Shown piece by piece: positions 38,853 to 50,100 of a stretch of 64,000 nt of DNA. The DNA is taken from positions 1,612,001 through 1,676,000 of the forward strand of contig JBAJFG010000487.1 in the NCBI GenBank assembly GCA_037903475.1, given 5' to 3'. Origin of the DNA: Ancylostoma caninum (taxonomy: Eukaryota > Nematoda > Chromadorea > Rhabditida > Ancylostomatidae). The translations under genes were made by a program, and so were the position numbers. A model generated the notes under the pieces. It saw nothing but the letters and a program-made list of their open reading frames with translations, searched no databases and was not told where the DNA came from. Each line of letters starts with the position of its first letter. The first letter of the stretch is position 1.

Positions 38853-41800
38853 ATGAATCGACGTTTTCTTTCCCTACTACAGTCTGCAATATCAAGAAGT
38901 GGTCAAAGATACGCGTGTGAAGCGACAGCTACAACAGCTGAGGGAAGAAGGCGTACTGTTCCTAATGGTATGCCTACATATTTCAACCAGAATTTTGCTG
39001 AAGTATTTTCTCATGCTTATCGTTTTTCAATCAAATTGTTCGGTTTGAGAGTTGAGAGAATACCTGTTTTCCATTCCTTACATTGAACTTACTGCATTTT
39101 CTTTCAGATGGCCTCGGGCTAGACCATTTCATCCAGAAAAGCCGGAAGGTTCGCTTACCAAAGATCTCACCGACTGTAGAAGAGTCTAGCTATTTGGACC
39201 CACTAGACATTTCAGGCCTTGGCCGGAAAGGTAAGGATTTCGCACAATTTATTTCCACTTATTAACCGCAAAATTATCCCCTGAGCTCAAGCGTGCTTTT
39301 CTATGCGGATCATTTCAGTGAAATACGTCACCTACGGATGTCAGATGAACGTCAATGACATGGAAGTTGTCAGGTCAATCCTGAAGAGTAATGATTATGT
39401 AGAAACCGATGACTTGGTGGCTGTGAGTTGAATCCTTGCCTTGAACCTTATTTGTACTGACTACTACGCAGGTAAATTCAGTTCTCTCAAAAATCTACTG
39501 TTTCAGGCTGATGTGGTGGTTTTAATAACTTGTTCAATTCGTGAAGGGGCTGAAGACAAAGTTTGGCGCGAACTGAAGCGAATCAAACATGTAGCACGGC
39601 GGAAGCCTGTCGTAGGTGTACTTGGTATGTTTTATACGTTGCGATTGATCTTTGAGTTCATTGATTTTCTGAGTTTAGTAGTTCTGACTTCCTTCGAAGA
39701 AATATGTTCAAATTCGAATCTCTTTAGTGTTTTTACCCTTCCGATTTACTTTTACCCGTCTGATCATAACTTCCGTATCTATTAGGTTGGTGCAAAAATA
39801 ATGCGCGTTTTTCGCTGCTTCATTTTCGGTGCAGAAAACTTCCGGTGTTTCTTATCATCTGTATGAGAGGTTGCACATGGTTTTGTAGCAAATTTCACTG
39901 CCTTTTCAAATATCTCATCCATTTTGAGCGAAGTTCATGTTTTTGGCGAATTTTTAGTTGTGGAACGAAAGGCGCCAAAACAAGTTTTTTGCCAAACTCA
40001 CTTCAGCGAGCTGATACTCGATGGCGTCGCAGCAGGAATCGCTCAGAATACCACCATAGTTTTGGCGAAGGGAGTGTGAGCGAATGCATTCCGCCGAGCT
40101 GCTCCTGGATTTTTCGGGTTGGTGTGCCTTGCTTCGAAAGTAAGGAATGTCGCACAGGTCTTCCCGGGGTTTGCGACCCCCAACTGATGACAATTATCAA
40201 ACAGCACCCATCCAAAACAACATATTTGGTTTCGCAGAACATTGCCGGTGACTGTTGTCAGACCATCCCTCCCTTCAGTAGAAATGGGAGGATGAAAAAG
40301 CTCGACGATTTGATGTCGCGCATACTGAATGAGTACCATTGATCCTCGTTGAGAGGTGTGCTTCGCACCTTTGTAGTGAAAAAATTGCGACCAAACAGTC
40401 GGTCGCTTAGTAATTAAATATGAAGTAGAAACCCTCTTCGACAAAATGAGGTGCCTTGCTCAACAGTTGGACGAGGGAGATGCACCGAAACACTCCCAGA
40501 AACCGAAGCAACACCAAAATGAGGTCACGGCGACTTTGTGGTGACCTGCTGCAAAAGTTGCTCACTGCAGCTCATTCTTTCTTCCTAATTTGGTAAGGAG
40601 TTTCAAGACGTAAACGAATTAAATTAGAAACTTCACGGTGTGACCCCAGCGTTGCTCACTAAAATGGATTCTTCACTCCCACAGGGTACCGTCCAGGCAC
40701 ACCCTGCACGACAGATTCTTCACAGGTTCGAGCAACTGAGCTAGGAAGCTCGAACTCCTACATCATAATCATCAAGCTTCTCGCTCACCGACTACCACTT
40801 CCCCGAGAACCTGGACGGCTTCTTCCGGGAGAATTTTCTCGAAGACTGAAGTGATACCAAAACTGCTCTCCGGAAGTTTGTCGATTCTAGAAGGTCCTGT
40901 CAGAAATGCACGGTAGTCGGAGAACATCTATCTTATTGCTAAAGATTTGCGGATTACAATAGTTCTGAGCCTATTGAAAAAGATCGATTTCGAAAGGAGT
41001 TATGAGGTTCGGAAACAAAGGCATGAAAACGCGCATTATTTTTGCACCAACCTAATACAAAGAATTATTTTTAAGGTTGCATGGCTGAACGCGTGCGACA
41101 TGGATTGCTGTCGAAAAAAGGCCTTGTCGATGTTGTAGCAGGTTTGTTTCAACACCATTATCCTGTAGCTTACCTCAGCGTATGGCCAAATAATAAGTGG
41201 TTTCACAGTCCAAAATTAAGGTCCTGATGCCTATCGGGACCTCCCGCGATTGCTGGCTGTGGCTCGAGCAGGCAGCAGTGCAATTAATGTGCAACTCTCC
41301 GTTGAAGAGACATATGCAGACGTAAGGCCAGTTCGTGTGGATGAAAATGCAAGGACTGCCTTTGTGTTAGTTGAAATTTTAAAATTTTCTGTTCTTCTTG
41401 TTCTCGAATGAGGTTTTTCTGCTCGAGATGTCTCCGACATTATTTTATTGTATTTGTTAACGAGTAATTTTGCTATTCAGCTCAATAATGCGAGGGTGTG
41501 ATAACATGTGCACATACTGTGTTGTTCCTCTAACTAGAGGCCGAGAACGAAGTCGTCCGATTGACTCAATCATTGACGAAGTGCGTCGACTCAGCGATGA
41601 GGCAAGCAAATCAGCTGTTTTCTCCCTCATGAAGGGGTTCGGAGGAAAATTGAGCTCTCGATTGCTTCGTCGTCGTTCCATGCCTATTTGTTTTGCAGGG
41701 CGTGAAGCAAGTGACGTTACTTGGGCAGAATGTCAACAGTTACCGAGATATGTCAGAATCTACATATGTCATGGAAGGACCCATTGCAACGACTTCTGTT

Positions 41801-43349
41801 CCTGGTTTTTCAACAGTATACAAGTACACTGTCGTTTCTTCCTATTATAAGAGAAACTTTCGCTTAGTCATGATTTCTTTGGATTCAGACCGAAAACTGG
41901 TGGTCGTACTTTCCTAACACTATTAGACAAGATTTCTGAGATTGACCCGGAGATGCGCATTCGATTCACATCTCCGCACCCTAAGGATTTTCCCATTGAG
42001 GTGAGAATAATCTTCCCTGGTGGGTAGCCCTTTATTACCTAAAAGGCGTAGCCTTGTTATTGTTGTTGTCATTTGCATTCTTTTAGAGTGAAATTTCAGG
42101 TAATACAACTAATCAAGGAGCGTCCGAATATATGCAATCAGTTGCATTTGCCGGCTCAGAGTGGAGACGATGTCGTTCTTGAGCGAATGGGACGAGGATA
42201 CACTCGCGATTTGTATTTAAAACTGGTGGATGACATTCGTCGAGTTCTTCCAGGTGGGTGATGCGGCTTAGCGTGCCCAGGTTGAGGAATACTACCAGTA
42301 GATCATAGTTGCGAAACGAACAGAGAGAAATACACCTACCTCCGTAGATCTATGCAGTAGCCCTATCCGTGCTCGCGCTCTGACGACGCGCTACTTTACG
42401 CAGGGTCGATCACTTTTAGCTGGGCCCTTGGCATGTGGCATCTTTCCAATGGAGAGGCCCCCGAACGTTGAAGCGAACACTTGCCTATGCATTTAAATGC
42501 ACGAGGAGCGCACCCACTTTTTTTAAAAGATTTTTTAGTCGCGTGATTAAGCAATCTTTGCATTTTTTACGACATCCAAAGCCTCACGTAGATGGCTACC
42601 TCACGCATGAAGATTTTCGAGATGCTTAAAAATACTAACGGTTAAAATTCATTCTACAAATGCTGTGTTGCTGTTTAGATGTAAGCCTCACGTCTGACTT
42701 CATTGCTGGTTTTTGCGGAGAGACGGAGGAAGCTCATCGGAGGACTGTCGAATTGATACGCAGCGTCAAGTACACTTTCTGTTATGTGTTCCCTTACAGC
42801 ATGAGAGAGGTAGTTTTCCAAGTTTGCTCGCATCTTGTCTCTTCAAGACCACGAGTTTCAGAAGACGCGAGCTCATTACCGATTGGTTGATGATGTGGCT
42901 GAAGAGGTGAAACGACAACGGCATGAAGAATTAGCAGCTGTGTTCCGCGAGGAGTCACTCGCTATTCATCAATCACTTATTGGAACCGAACAAGTGGTAC
43001 TTGTCGAGGGCGTGGGTATAACACTGCTTTGTTGGCTTTGATGCAATTATAATGGCTCATAGTTGCAAAGACTAAGTTTTTTTTTAGAATTCTAAAAGGT
43101 CACCATCAGCACTACAAGGGCGAGCTGATAGTGGGACAAAAGTTATATTTGAAAACATCGGAGGTTATGAACCTGGAGATTACGTGGTGGTTCGAGTGAG
43201 TTTGTGTCCTGTCATGTCGACTTTTGCATGTGGTGCTTTTCCCTAATATTTCTATCCTGCAGAGCAGTATTTAGATAACTGGTTGCTCTTCACAGACAAT
43301 GCAGGGAGAATCTTTACGAAAAACTACTCTTAAAGAGTTCTATGATTAA
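38853..43349 (+). CDS. CDK5RAP1: CDK5RAP1-type tRNA methylthiotransferase
   Basis: This radical-SAM iron-sulfur enzyme adds a methylthio group to N6-isopentenyladenosine at tRNA position 37, mainly in mitochondria. Fourteen exons join in phase: 38853-38967, 39108-39230, 39319-39422, 39507-39624, 41076-41141, 41221-41365, 41481-41601, 41699-41823, 41889-42000, 42100-42253, 42679-42809, 42862-43011, 43088-43195 and 43296-43349, giving 541 aa. The N-terminus ([20 protein letters not shown]) looks like a mitochondrial presequence. The UPF0004 domain has its three cluster cysteines C87 (YGCQMN), C123 (ITCSIR) and C155 (GCMAER). The radical-SAM motif CxxxCxxC is C230, C234 and C237 ([10 protein letters not shown]). 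The C-terminus fits a TRAM domain (PGDYVVVR). A TTTTCTGTTCAG acceptor abuts the ATG. Intron 7 uses a GC-AG junction, and intron 4 holds a mariner relic. Exon 5 and 6 acceptors end in AAG. Confidence 0.92.
39782..41055 (+). pseudogene. Dead mariner transposon in intron 4 of the CDK5RAP1-type gene
   Basis: The ends are TTAGGTTGGTGCAAAAATAA at 39782 and its complement finishing at 41055, each flanked by TA, the mariner target duplication. At 1,274 bp it is full-length for mariner. The interior encodes recognisable but broken transposase fragments on the plus strand. One near 40180-40330 carries the helix-turn-helix linker ([18 protein letters not shown]). One near 40775-40900 has the third catalytic aspartate region ([15 protein letters not shown], then [10 protein letters not shown]). 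Stops and frameshifts break the frame throughout, so it cannot transpose itself. It lies in the same orientation as the host gene. Confidence 0.88.
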
Positions 43350-43674
43350 ATTTTAGATTAGCTGTTAGGATGGATAGTTGTTGTTTTAGTACATATTTAT
43401 TTGTTATTTTTGCTGTTTTAGCCGTTAGAATAGCTGTTGTTACAAAATTTATTATGATATTTGCTCACAGCTCGTCTTTACCTCAATGTGTATGAATATA
43501 TTCCAGCTCCTACTTTAATTTTTATTAAACTCCCAGTCATTTTATGAGATAAATGATGATACCCTCTCGGAAATCTACTCGTAATAGAATTAGTGGTATT
43601 ACAAAATTGCTTATTACTGAGGCGCGAAACGGTGTTTTTTCGGCAACTGAGCGCAGGAGGCTATCTGCTAGCCA
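43350..43674. other. Gap between convergent genes
   Basis: AT-rich sequence holding the 3' UTR of the CDK5RAP1-type gene and probably the 3' UTR of the minus-strand gene that ends at 43675. I see nothing else in it. Confidence 0.5.
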
Positions 43675-45655
43675 TCAGTTCCTCCAGCTATGTATAGCTT
43701 TGCGAAGTGCTTCCACGGGAAAAACGGATGGCACCGGTTTCACAACCCCAGGTTCTTGCACGGTGGGAGAGTTGGCCCTGAACTTGGAGTAAAATCGAGG
43801 TAATCTTTGCATGAGAGGGGGCTAAATTGTCCCTATTCATACATGAGAGTAACTTGAAGACATACCCAATATCCGCCTCAGTGCCTGGAGTGTAGTCCTC
43901 ACTGAAAACAGGGGGATATTCTTGGAACCAACTCTGCTACATAAACCTACCTCACGGGCTCATCTCTGAAAATTTTCTGTCCTGGGCTCTCAGAGTTGGC
44001 ATCAGAAGCGTTCTCAGTGGTTTCTCCTTTTGTAGCGGTCGCTGCTGTTGTTGATGCAGCTGCTGCCGCTGCCGCAGCTCGTGCTGCTGCTTCAGCTTTT
44101 TCTTCTCGTTCTTCTTCGCGAATTTGTTTTAGCGTCTTTATAGTGTCTGGTCGATTGTACCAGTTCTCTGCAACAATTTCGAACTTGGTAAAAGAAATTT
44201 ACCATGACATGTGAATGGTGCATATGTGACATTTCTCATTTGTAGCTGTGGCGGTTGGTTGTTGCTATACTTCACGAGAAGTAGAGGGTTTAACACGTGT
44301 TGGACGTTGACGCCGCCCACGATCGATATGCACTAAAACCAGTTCCGCAGCTACAACAACGACTGGAAACGATATACTCGTCGAGAAGTATAGCAGCAGC
44401 CTAATAGTCAGCGAAGCTTAGCGCGGGTCTATGTGTCTGCCTATTAAAGACAGAAGCTGTAAAGAAACCAGAGCGAGAAAGGGGGGAGGGTTGGAAATGT
44501 GTGAAAAAAACTGAAGGTAGGGCACTCACTGACAAGTGCCGCTATTTTGTCGCTAGGGAATCTCCTGTCCTGAAAAGAAATTCACGTGAAAACAATGGAT
44601 TCGTGGCATAGCTACGAAGATTTTGCACTTGCTTTATTTACGGGGCTAAATCATCAAATCTTACGACTGCGCCCTGAGAAAACCATCGACCCAGTGGCTG
44701 ACGCAGGAAGTAGGCGGGAGAGGGGGGGGGGGGGCGTGAGAAAAAAAGTGGGGTCTGCGTCGGTTTGGGGACCCAGAAGAAAATGAAATTAATAACAATA
44801 TTAATTATAATAATAAACGATTAATAAAAATTTTGTTGAAAATAATAATAAAAATAAGCAAATAAAAATAAATTTATACAAGATTTTTATATGTATTGTA
44901 AAGTAATTTCAAAAAGCCCCCCCCCCCCTGCATCCGCCACTGGTGGCTACATGTTGGTCGTGCCAGTTTTCCGGCTCTGCAGCGTTATACCTGAAATAAG
45001 AGGCGCGGACGAGCTCAGCGATGATACGTTGGATGAGTTGACCAATCGCAGAGCTGGACCGCCCCGCCCTCTTCGGGTATTGCGCTTCACACACCCGTTA
45101 GCTAGCTCCCACCTTATTTTCAAACCACCGAACTGTTGCGGTATTCCAGGCATCTACACACAGTTCAGTAATAGTATTTGTGGAGACTAAGGGCGTACAG
45201 ATATGCCATTGCTCTGGGACTTTGTAATAGCACCTACCGTTTTTCCCAGCATTCCTGTTGCTTCCCATGCTGATCTGATTGCGAGCATCATCGTACCATA
45301 AGCATAGTTAGCACACATTTTGAACCTCTGTAAACGTATACGATGAGGTGTCACTTCTGCTGGGGGACATTTTTACGACTTATTCATGAAAAGTACATAG
45401 CTGTCATACCAGACAAAAGAAGTTATTCTTCTGTGTTTCTCTCTGAAATCCGAAACCTTCCTTGAGACCGTATTTAGTTTTTCCTTGACATTTCGATGCA
45501 GATGATGGGTCTCCCGGATCGCAGTGGTATCTGGAAACTGATGATGGGTATTGAGTATGGGTGGCTCGTGTGAATTCTAGACCAAAGTCAGGCTTTCGTC
45601 TACTTCACTAGGTTCAAACTTTGGAATATTGCTTACAGAGCTGATTGGAGCACAT
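43675..45655 (-). CDS. Unrecognised helical, alanine-rich protein (seven exons)
   Basis: I do not recognise this gene, but its exons join cleanly by phase: 45655-45637, 45530-45410, 45325-45238, 44569-44530, 44167-43951, 43901-43866 and 43777-43675, giving about 207 aa. The visible protein has a charged helical segment (RETHHLHRNVKEKLNTVSRK, REKHRRI), then a more hydrophobic block (FKMCANYAYGTMMLAIRSAW). It continues with NWYNRPDTIKTLKQIREEER, a run of alanines, an acidic Ser/Thr-rich linker, and a Pro/Val-rich end finishing RKAIHSWRN. Donors GTAAGC, GTGAGT, GTAGGT and GTATGT and acceptors TTTCAG and TTGCAG support the model. The first exon is the weakest call: the ATG follows a poor acceptor, so the true start may lie upstream. 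MITEs occupy the introns between 45238 and 43951. Confidence 0.55.
44255..44404. mobile_element. MITE, GGCTGCTGCTATA family
   Basis: It lies inside an intron of the unrecognised gene at 43675-45655. One end reads GTTGCTATACTTCACGAGAAG and the other CTCGTCGAGAAGTATAGCAG followed by CAGCC. The centre has GATCGATATGCAC. It is about 150 bp and degenerate compared with copies at 31759 and 52579. Confidence 0.5.
44692..44942. mobile_element. hAT-like MITE, copy C
   Basis: Ends CAGTGGCTGACGCAG and CTGCATCCGCCACTG enclose a G-run, a segment near-identical to copy A (AAAGTGGGGTCTGCGTCGG) and the AT-rich core. It has no matching flanking duplication, so it is older or rearranged. It lies in an intron of the unrecognised minus-strand gene at 43675-45655. 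Confidence 0.75.
44960..45130. repeat. Copy of the GCGTTATACC fold-back repeat
   Basis: The sequence GCAGCGTTATACCTGAAATA, with a downstream CCAATCGCAGAGC segment, matches the fuller fold-back copy at 48656-48778 and an inverted fragment at about 38655-38745. It is intronic in the minus-strand gene at 43675-45655 and directly abuts hAT copy C. Confidence 0.5.
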
Positions 45656-46542
45656 CTTTGTATGACTTTATTTTTATACCTATTTCTACTCATGAAACCT
45701 CCATAAATTGCATTAAAGGCAGCACTCGCGGAAATTTTCGCTTTGAAAATTTCGCGGTTTATCGATGTTTTTCTTGGACCGGTGAACTCATCGACAATTA
45801 TGAAGTAGCTTAAAACAATCGGAAAACACAGGAAATGGAGGGGCACTTCCTGTGCGTCCGAAGCGCAGACGAGTGTTCCGCTGATAGGTCCTGCCACGAA
45901 GCTCTGGTAAATAGTACGCATTCCACTTCACCAACTGCGCTAAACCGCACGCGCACACCTGGTCAACAGCGTTAACTGGCGCGACGGAACCTTTTTGTCC
46001 AATCTGGCAAATGTGTTCACAGCACTATCCACGTAGGCGGCTATTTACTGTGTTCAGCTTACTGTCGTGATTGTCCAGCGGCCGGCCACACGGATTTTAG
46101 TGTGAACTCTAAGTAATTTGTGGGAAGTTTACTGGGGTTCGGGAACATTCCTAACACTTATACAGTCTTTTGCAATTTTCAGGAGGTGCTGATGGTTCTT
46201 CAAATAAAAATAAGTGTAAAACAGTGGCGAACTCAGCGGTACAGGTCCCCATAGTAGCGATGATCCACAGTTTCCGTTTCTACGCCAACCCCTTCTGCTC
46301 CACTCCTCATCCTTTCTCGTCAGCGTTCGCTATTTATAAACAGGGTTGTTGCAGGTAATTGAAGAGGAGAGTGGGAGCGGGAGGGGAGGGGTGCCAGCCC
46401 TCCTCTGCAAGCCGTACACTTCTTCACGTTCCCATCCCTGGTGGAACATACAATGAATCGCTAAAATTTGCTTGGTGAACTTGTCAGCTAGTGAGAGGTA
46501 GCACAGAGGCACTGAATGCATATTTATGCACCCTCCCACGCC
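45656..46542. other. Intergenic, no recognised gene
   Basis: Upstream exons of the minus-strand gene that starts near 45655 might lie here. An open frame running to 45921 in another phase shows no consistent splice connection. A TTTATGCACC-type AT-rich stretch follows the peptide candidate. Nothing else is supported. Confidence 0.35.
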
Positions 46543-46732
46543 TTAGAAATTACTGTTGGGGTGAATCAAATTTCTATTTCTGGAATAAAAAAATAGTCCT
46601 TTAATGGCTTTGCCGTTGAAGAAGTAACTCTTACTTGAATTGTGGTAGTAACTTTCGAGTAACCACGATTGAAGCTCCTCTATCGACAGCTAGAATTAGC
46701 AGGGTGACTGTCGCAAGGAGAAACGGGCGCAT
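46543..46732 (-). CDS. Candidate small secreted peptide gene (44 aa)
   Basis: No family is recognised. A start codon at 46732 opens a classical signal peptide (MRPFLLATVTLLILAVDRGA). The frame continues as SIVVTRKLLPQF and reaches a good donor (AA|GTAAGA at 46634). After a 55-bp intron ending TTTTATTCCAG, exon 46579-46543 adds KNRNLIHPNSNF and stops. A TATATAAG box lies 39-46 nt upstream of the ATG. Exons 46732-46635 and 46579-46543 keep phase. A secreted hormone-like or antimicrobial-like peptide is one possibility, but I cannot assign a role. The short length means chance is a real alternative. Confidence 0.38.
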
Positions 46733-46770
46733 GACGTTGTTAGGATTGAGGAAAACACTTATTAATGGCA

Positions 46771-46778
46771 CTTATATA
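46771..46778 (-). promoter_or_regulatory. TATA-like box upstream of the small peptide frame
   Basis: TATATAAG on the minus strand lies about 40 nt before the ATG of the candidate peptide gene. This spacing would allow a very short 5' UTR. Confidence 0.35.
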
Positions 46779-47105
46779 TGGTGCTCGGTACTACGACGAC
46801 AAAGAACTGGAACTCATAGTGGAACTCAAGCGAGACAGGTGAGAAAGTGAACTTTACGTGGATTCTACGGGTAGTGGAATACATTTGAAAGGAGAGAATT
46901 GAACTTTTAAGCCTAAGTGTGATTCAAGAATGAACGAGACACGACGCACGAAAACAAGCACGTCTGGAGTGAGAATGTTCCACAAATGTTCATTTACCCA
47001 TTTGTCTTTTGTGAGTTATGGCCCTTAGTGGTTCTAATAATGTAAAAAGAAGTCTAAAATTAGAAAGGAAAACATTTATTACGCCAACGAACAAAGGAAT
47101 GTCTT

Positions 47106-50100
47106 CTAAATCCTCGAACTCTTCCACAACTTTGCTTTTTCGATCCATTTCTTGATATGCATCTTCTCTTGTCGGCGGACCTCCTTCACCTGGAAGCAGA
47201 ACGACTTATCCGTTAGAATCCACACCCTCCAGAGCTAAATACAAACCTCTTCGGTGTCGTCTGGATGCGCTCCTCGAAGGTCATAATGATGTGCGCCTTG
47301 TTTCAAAATTATTGACACCAATGATCCCTCGACTTTTGGTTTCAACGACCAGCCACCGCCTGACCATGGGTCAAGGAAGCCATTCCTGGAAAGAGCCGTG
47401 ATTCGAGAATTACTCATTTTCCTTAAAAATGGGATGGATGGCTTACGAGAACACAATATTGCTTGCAGATGGAAACGCTGTGCCATAGATCTGACTAGCC
47501 CAATGTGGTCGAAGCATTGACCGCTCGAAGCCTATCTTCTGGAACCTACAAGGATTCGAGTGGCACTAGGTTTAGCCTGAGGTAGTTGCTGCAGGAGGAG
47601 ATAGTTGCTGCATACCATGTTTTGCAATTCTCAAGAGCTCCTTCTACTGTGAACGGACAGTCTTTCCAGAAAAAGTCGTTTGGCCAGCCGCTTCCACACA
47701 GTGGCATCACCATTTCAGTACATGACTGAAATGACACTAGGTATATCGGAACATAAAAGAGATCACAAGATAGATCTAAAGGGATTTAAGCGCATTGAAC
47801 ATTTATTCCTTGTGTTTACACCCTTATTTCCAGTAAATCTTTGAAGAACGGTTGTTATAGGAGGTTCCAGCGGTGTGGACCTGCTCATACGCACCGCTTC
47901 ATCTGCATCTTGGTGCTCTGACCGTCTGCGTCTCCTCAAACCTCATTTATTTCACCGTTCTCATTCTCTATCAATCAGCGGCGGACGCAGGAATGGGCAG
48001 CCACTTGTGGCGTGGAAAAAAAAAACTGGGGTAACATGACTATCGGGCCTGGACGGTTGGGATTTCGAAAACGAAAATAATGAAAATAATAATTTCAGAA
48101 CTAAGTGATCATAAATAAATATTTAAAAGAATATCAACGAAAATAAAGAATAAAAAATGAACTATTACAGAAACTTTAACCACTCAGTAGGGTACTCCCG
48201 AAAAATTTGACGACTCATTCTCGTGTTGAGTGCACCCCCCCCCCCCCTTCCGCATGCCTCCGCCACTGCGATCGATATCGTGGTATGACGCGTGCGAGCC
48301 GGTCCAGATCACTGAGGTCTAGAATAATCTCCAAAAAGAACTCGTAAATAATGCAAAGGCGCTTTCTTAAAGTGAAATAAACGCACGTGCATTAATTACG
48401 AAAATATTTCGAAAAGGAATAAGGCTCTGATAAAAAAAAAACTACCTGCCATGGCCAACCCATCGGATCACCTAGTGCTGCAAACGCTCCAGCACAACGT
48501 TCTGCATTGGCACAGAAAGATTTAGTCGTTCCAGTGTGATTGTAATATAAGTTCGTAACCTAAAATAGAACAAAACTTAGGCTATCTACAACCACCACCG
48601 GAACCCTACGAATGCGACTACAGTTCGCTGGCAATTCCCCAGAGCGGAAAATGGAGTGTAGAGCGTTATACCCAGAAAAGGGGTGCGGCCAAGCTCAACG
48701 GCTGGTCAGTTCACCCACTCGGCCAATCACAGAGCCTGTCGGCACCGCCCACTTCAGGTATAACGCTCCACATCCCGGAAATTCGATAACAAACAGCATT
48801 GATTAAACTCGTACAACTTTTAGCGCTTCGACATGAACCAGCAGTTCTTTGTTATCGATCATCTCATTCTCGATAAGCACTAAAGTCTGGGTGTATCGCT
48901 GAAATTACCCAGGGTAAACGTGTTGACGTTCCTGTTCACAAAGGGTAAATCTGGATGGTGTTAATACTTTCACCCTGAGTAATCTCAATGATGTATGCTG
49001 CCTTAGCACGACCACCAGCCGTAATCTTACCTTAATCGCACCGAATTTCTACAATTTTTGACTATTATTTACCTCGTACAGCTGCTTAGCAGCCTCTTCA
49101 TCCGAATGTGGAACGTTTTTGAGGAATTTGCAGGCTTCCTGAAGATAGGCTTCTTCGTTGGGGTCTGCATTCCTCGATTAGGATATAATTTCCAATTACC
49201 TTAACTGGCCAACCAGGCAAAGGCGCCAGAAACTCTGTGGGATAAGGGTAATTCACCATGGCCATGCTTTCAAATACCTCTCGAATGAAAGCAGCAAGGA
49301 ATTTGTGATCATCCTGTGAAGTCAGTCGTGACTTCTCTTCCAGGTGGAACAACTGGTTGAGGTAGGAACGACCATCTCCTGGAAAAAGGGACAATCATAC
49401 CTATCACAGAACTGCTATAATCGCGTGAATGTGAGCAAAACTATATTTCAAGTGCAAGTGATTCATGAGGGTCACAAGATACATAGTACCGGTTTTGGCA
49501 AGGTTCTGCAGAGCTCGCCATCCTTTCTCAACAGCTTTGTGGTTGCATCCAGAGTTAATGAATGACCGAGTGACGATCTGAAATGCGAAGACCTCTGGGC
49601 GGCCACATCCATTGCTATTCCAAAAGCGACGGCAAGGTCATAGGAAATGGGACAAAAACCAGGTTGTTTGCCTGATAATTATTCTCTTATGACATTGATT
49701 TTCTATTACTCTTTACTACTTGTTATATATTGCATTTTGTTAACTAATTTTCTGATAATTATTGGAAAAATCCAGTTTTTTTCGAGGACGATCATCTCTA
49801 AACTAACTTCTCAAAGAATGGTCAGAAATTAAAAGAAGAAGAAAAGAGAGCTTCCTTCAAGGAAATTACCCGAAATGCGTACGTTCGTCGCACGTGCAAT
49901 GATGGATTGGCTCAGACGCACCCCTAACGCAGCTCAGACGCAGGCGAGACGCACGCGTTTGAGGCGTAACGGGCTATTCGCGGAGTATACATGTTATAGG
50001 CTTGATAAAGACATAGCAGTGCAGAGAGTTCGCCTTATGAAGTGACTTAAAAATTGTGTCTCGCTGTAGGTGAGGAAATCTGAGTATTTTTTTTGCGAAA

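Noticed and set aside
43263..43274. Last exon of the CDK5RAP1-type gene ending SSI-stop
   Set aside because: A later acceptor (CTTCACAG at 43295) in the same phase gives a longer, more TRAM-like end ([17 protein letters not shown]).
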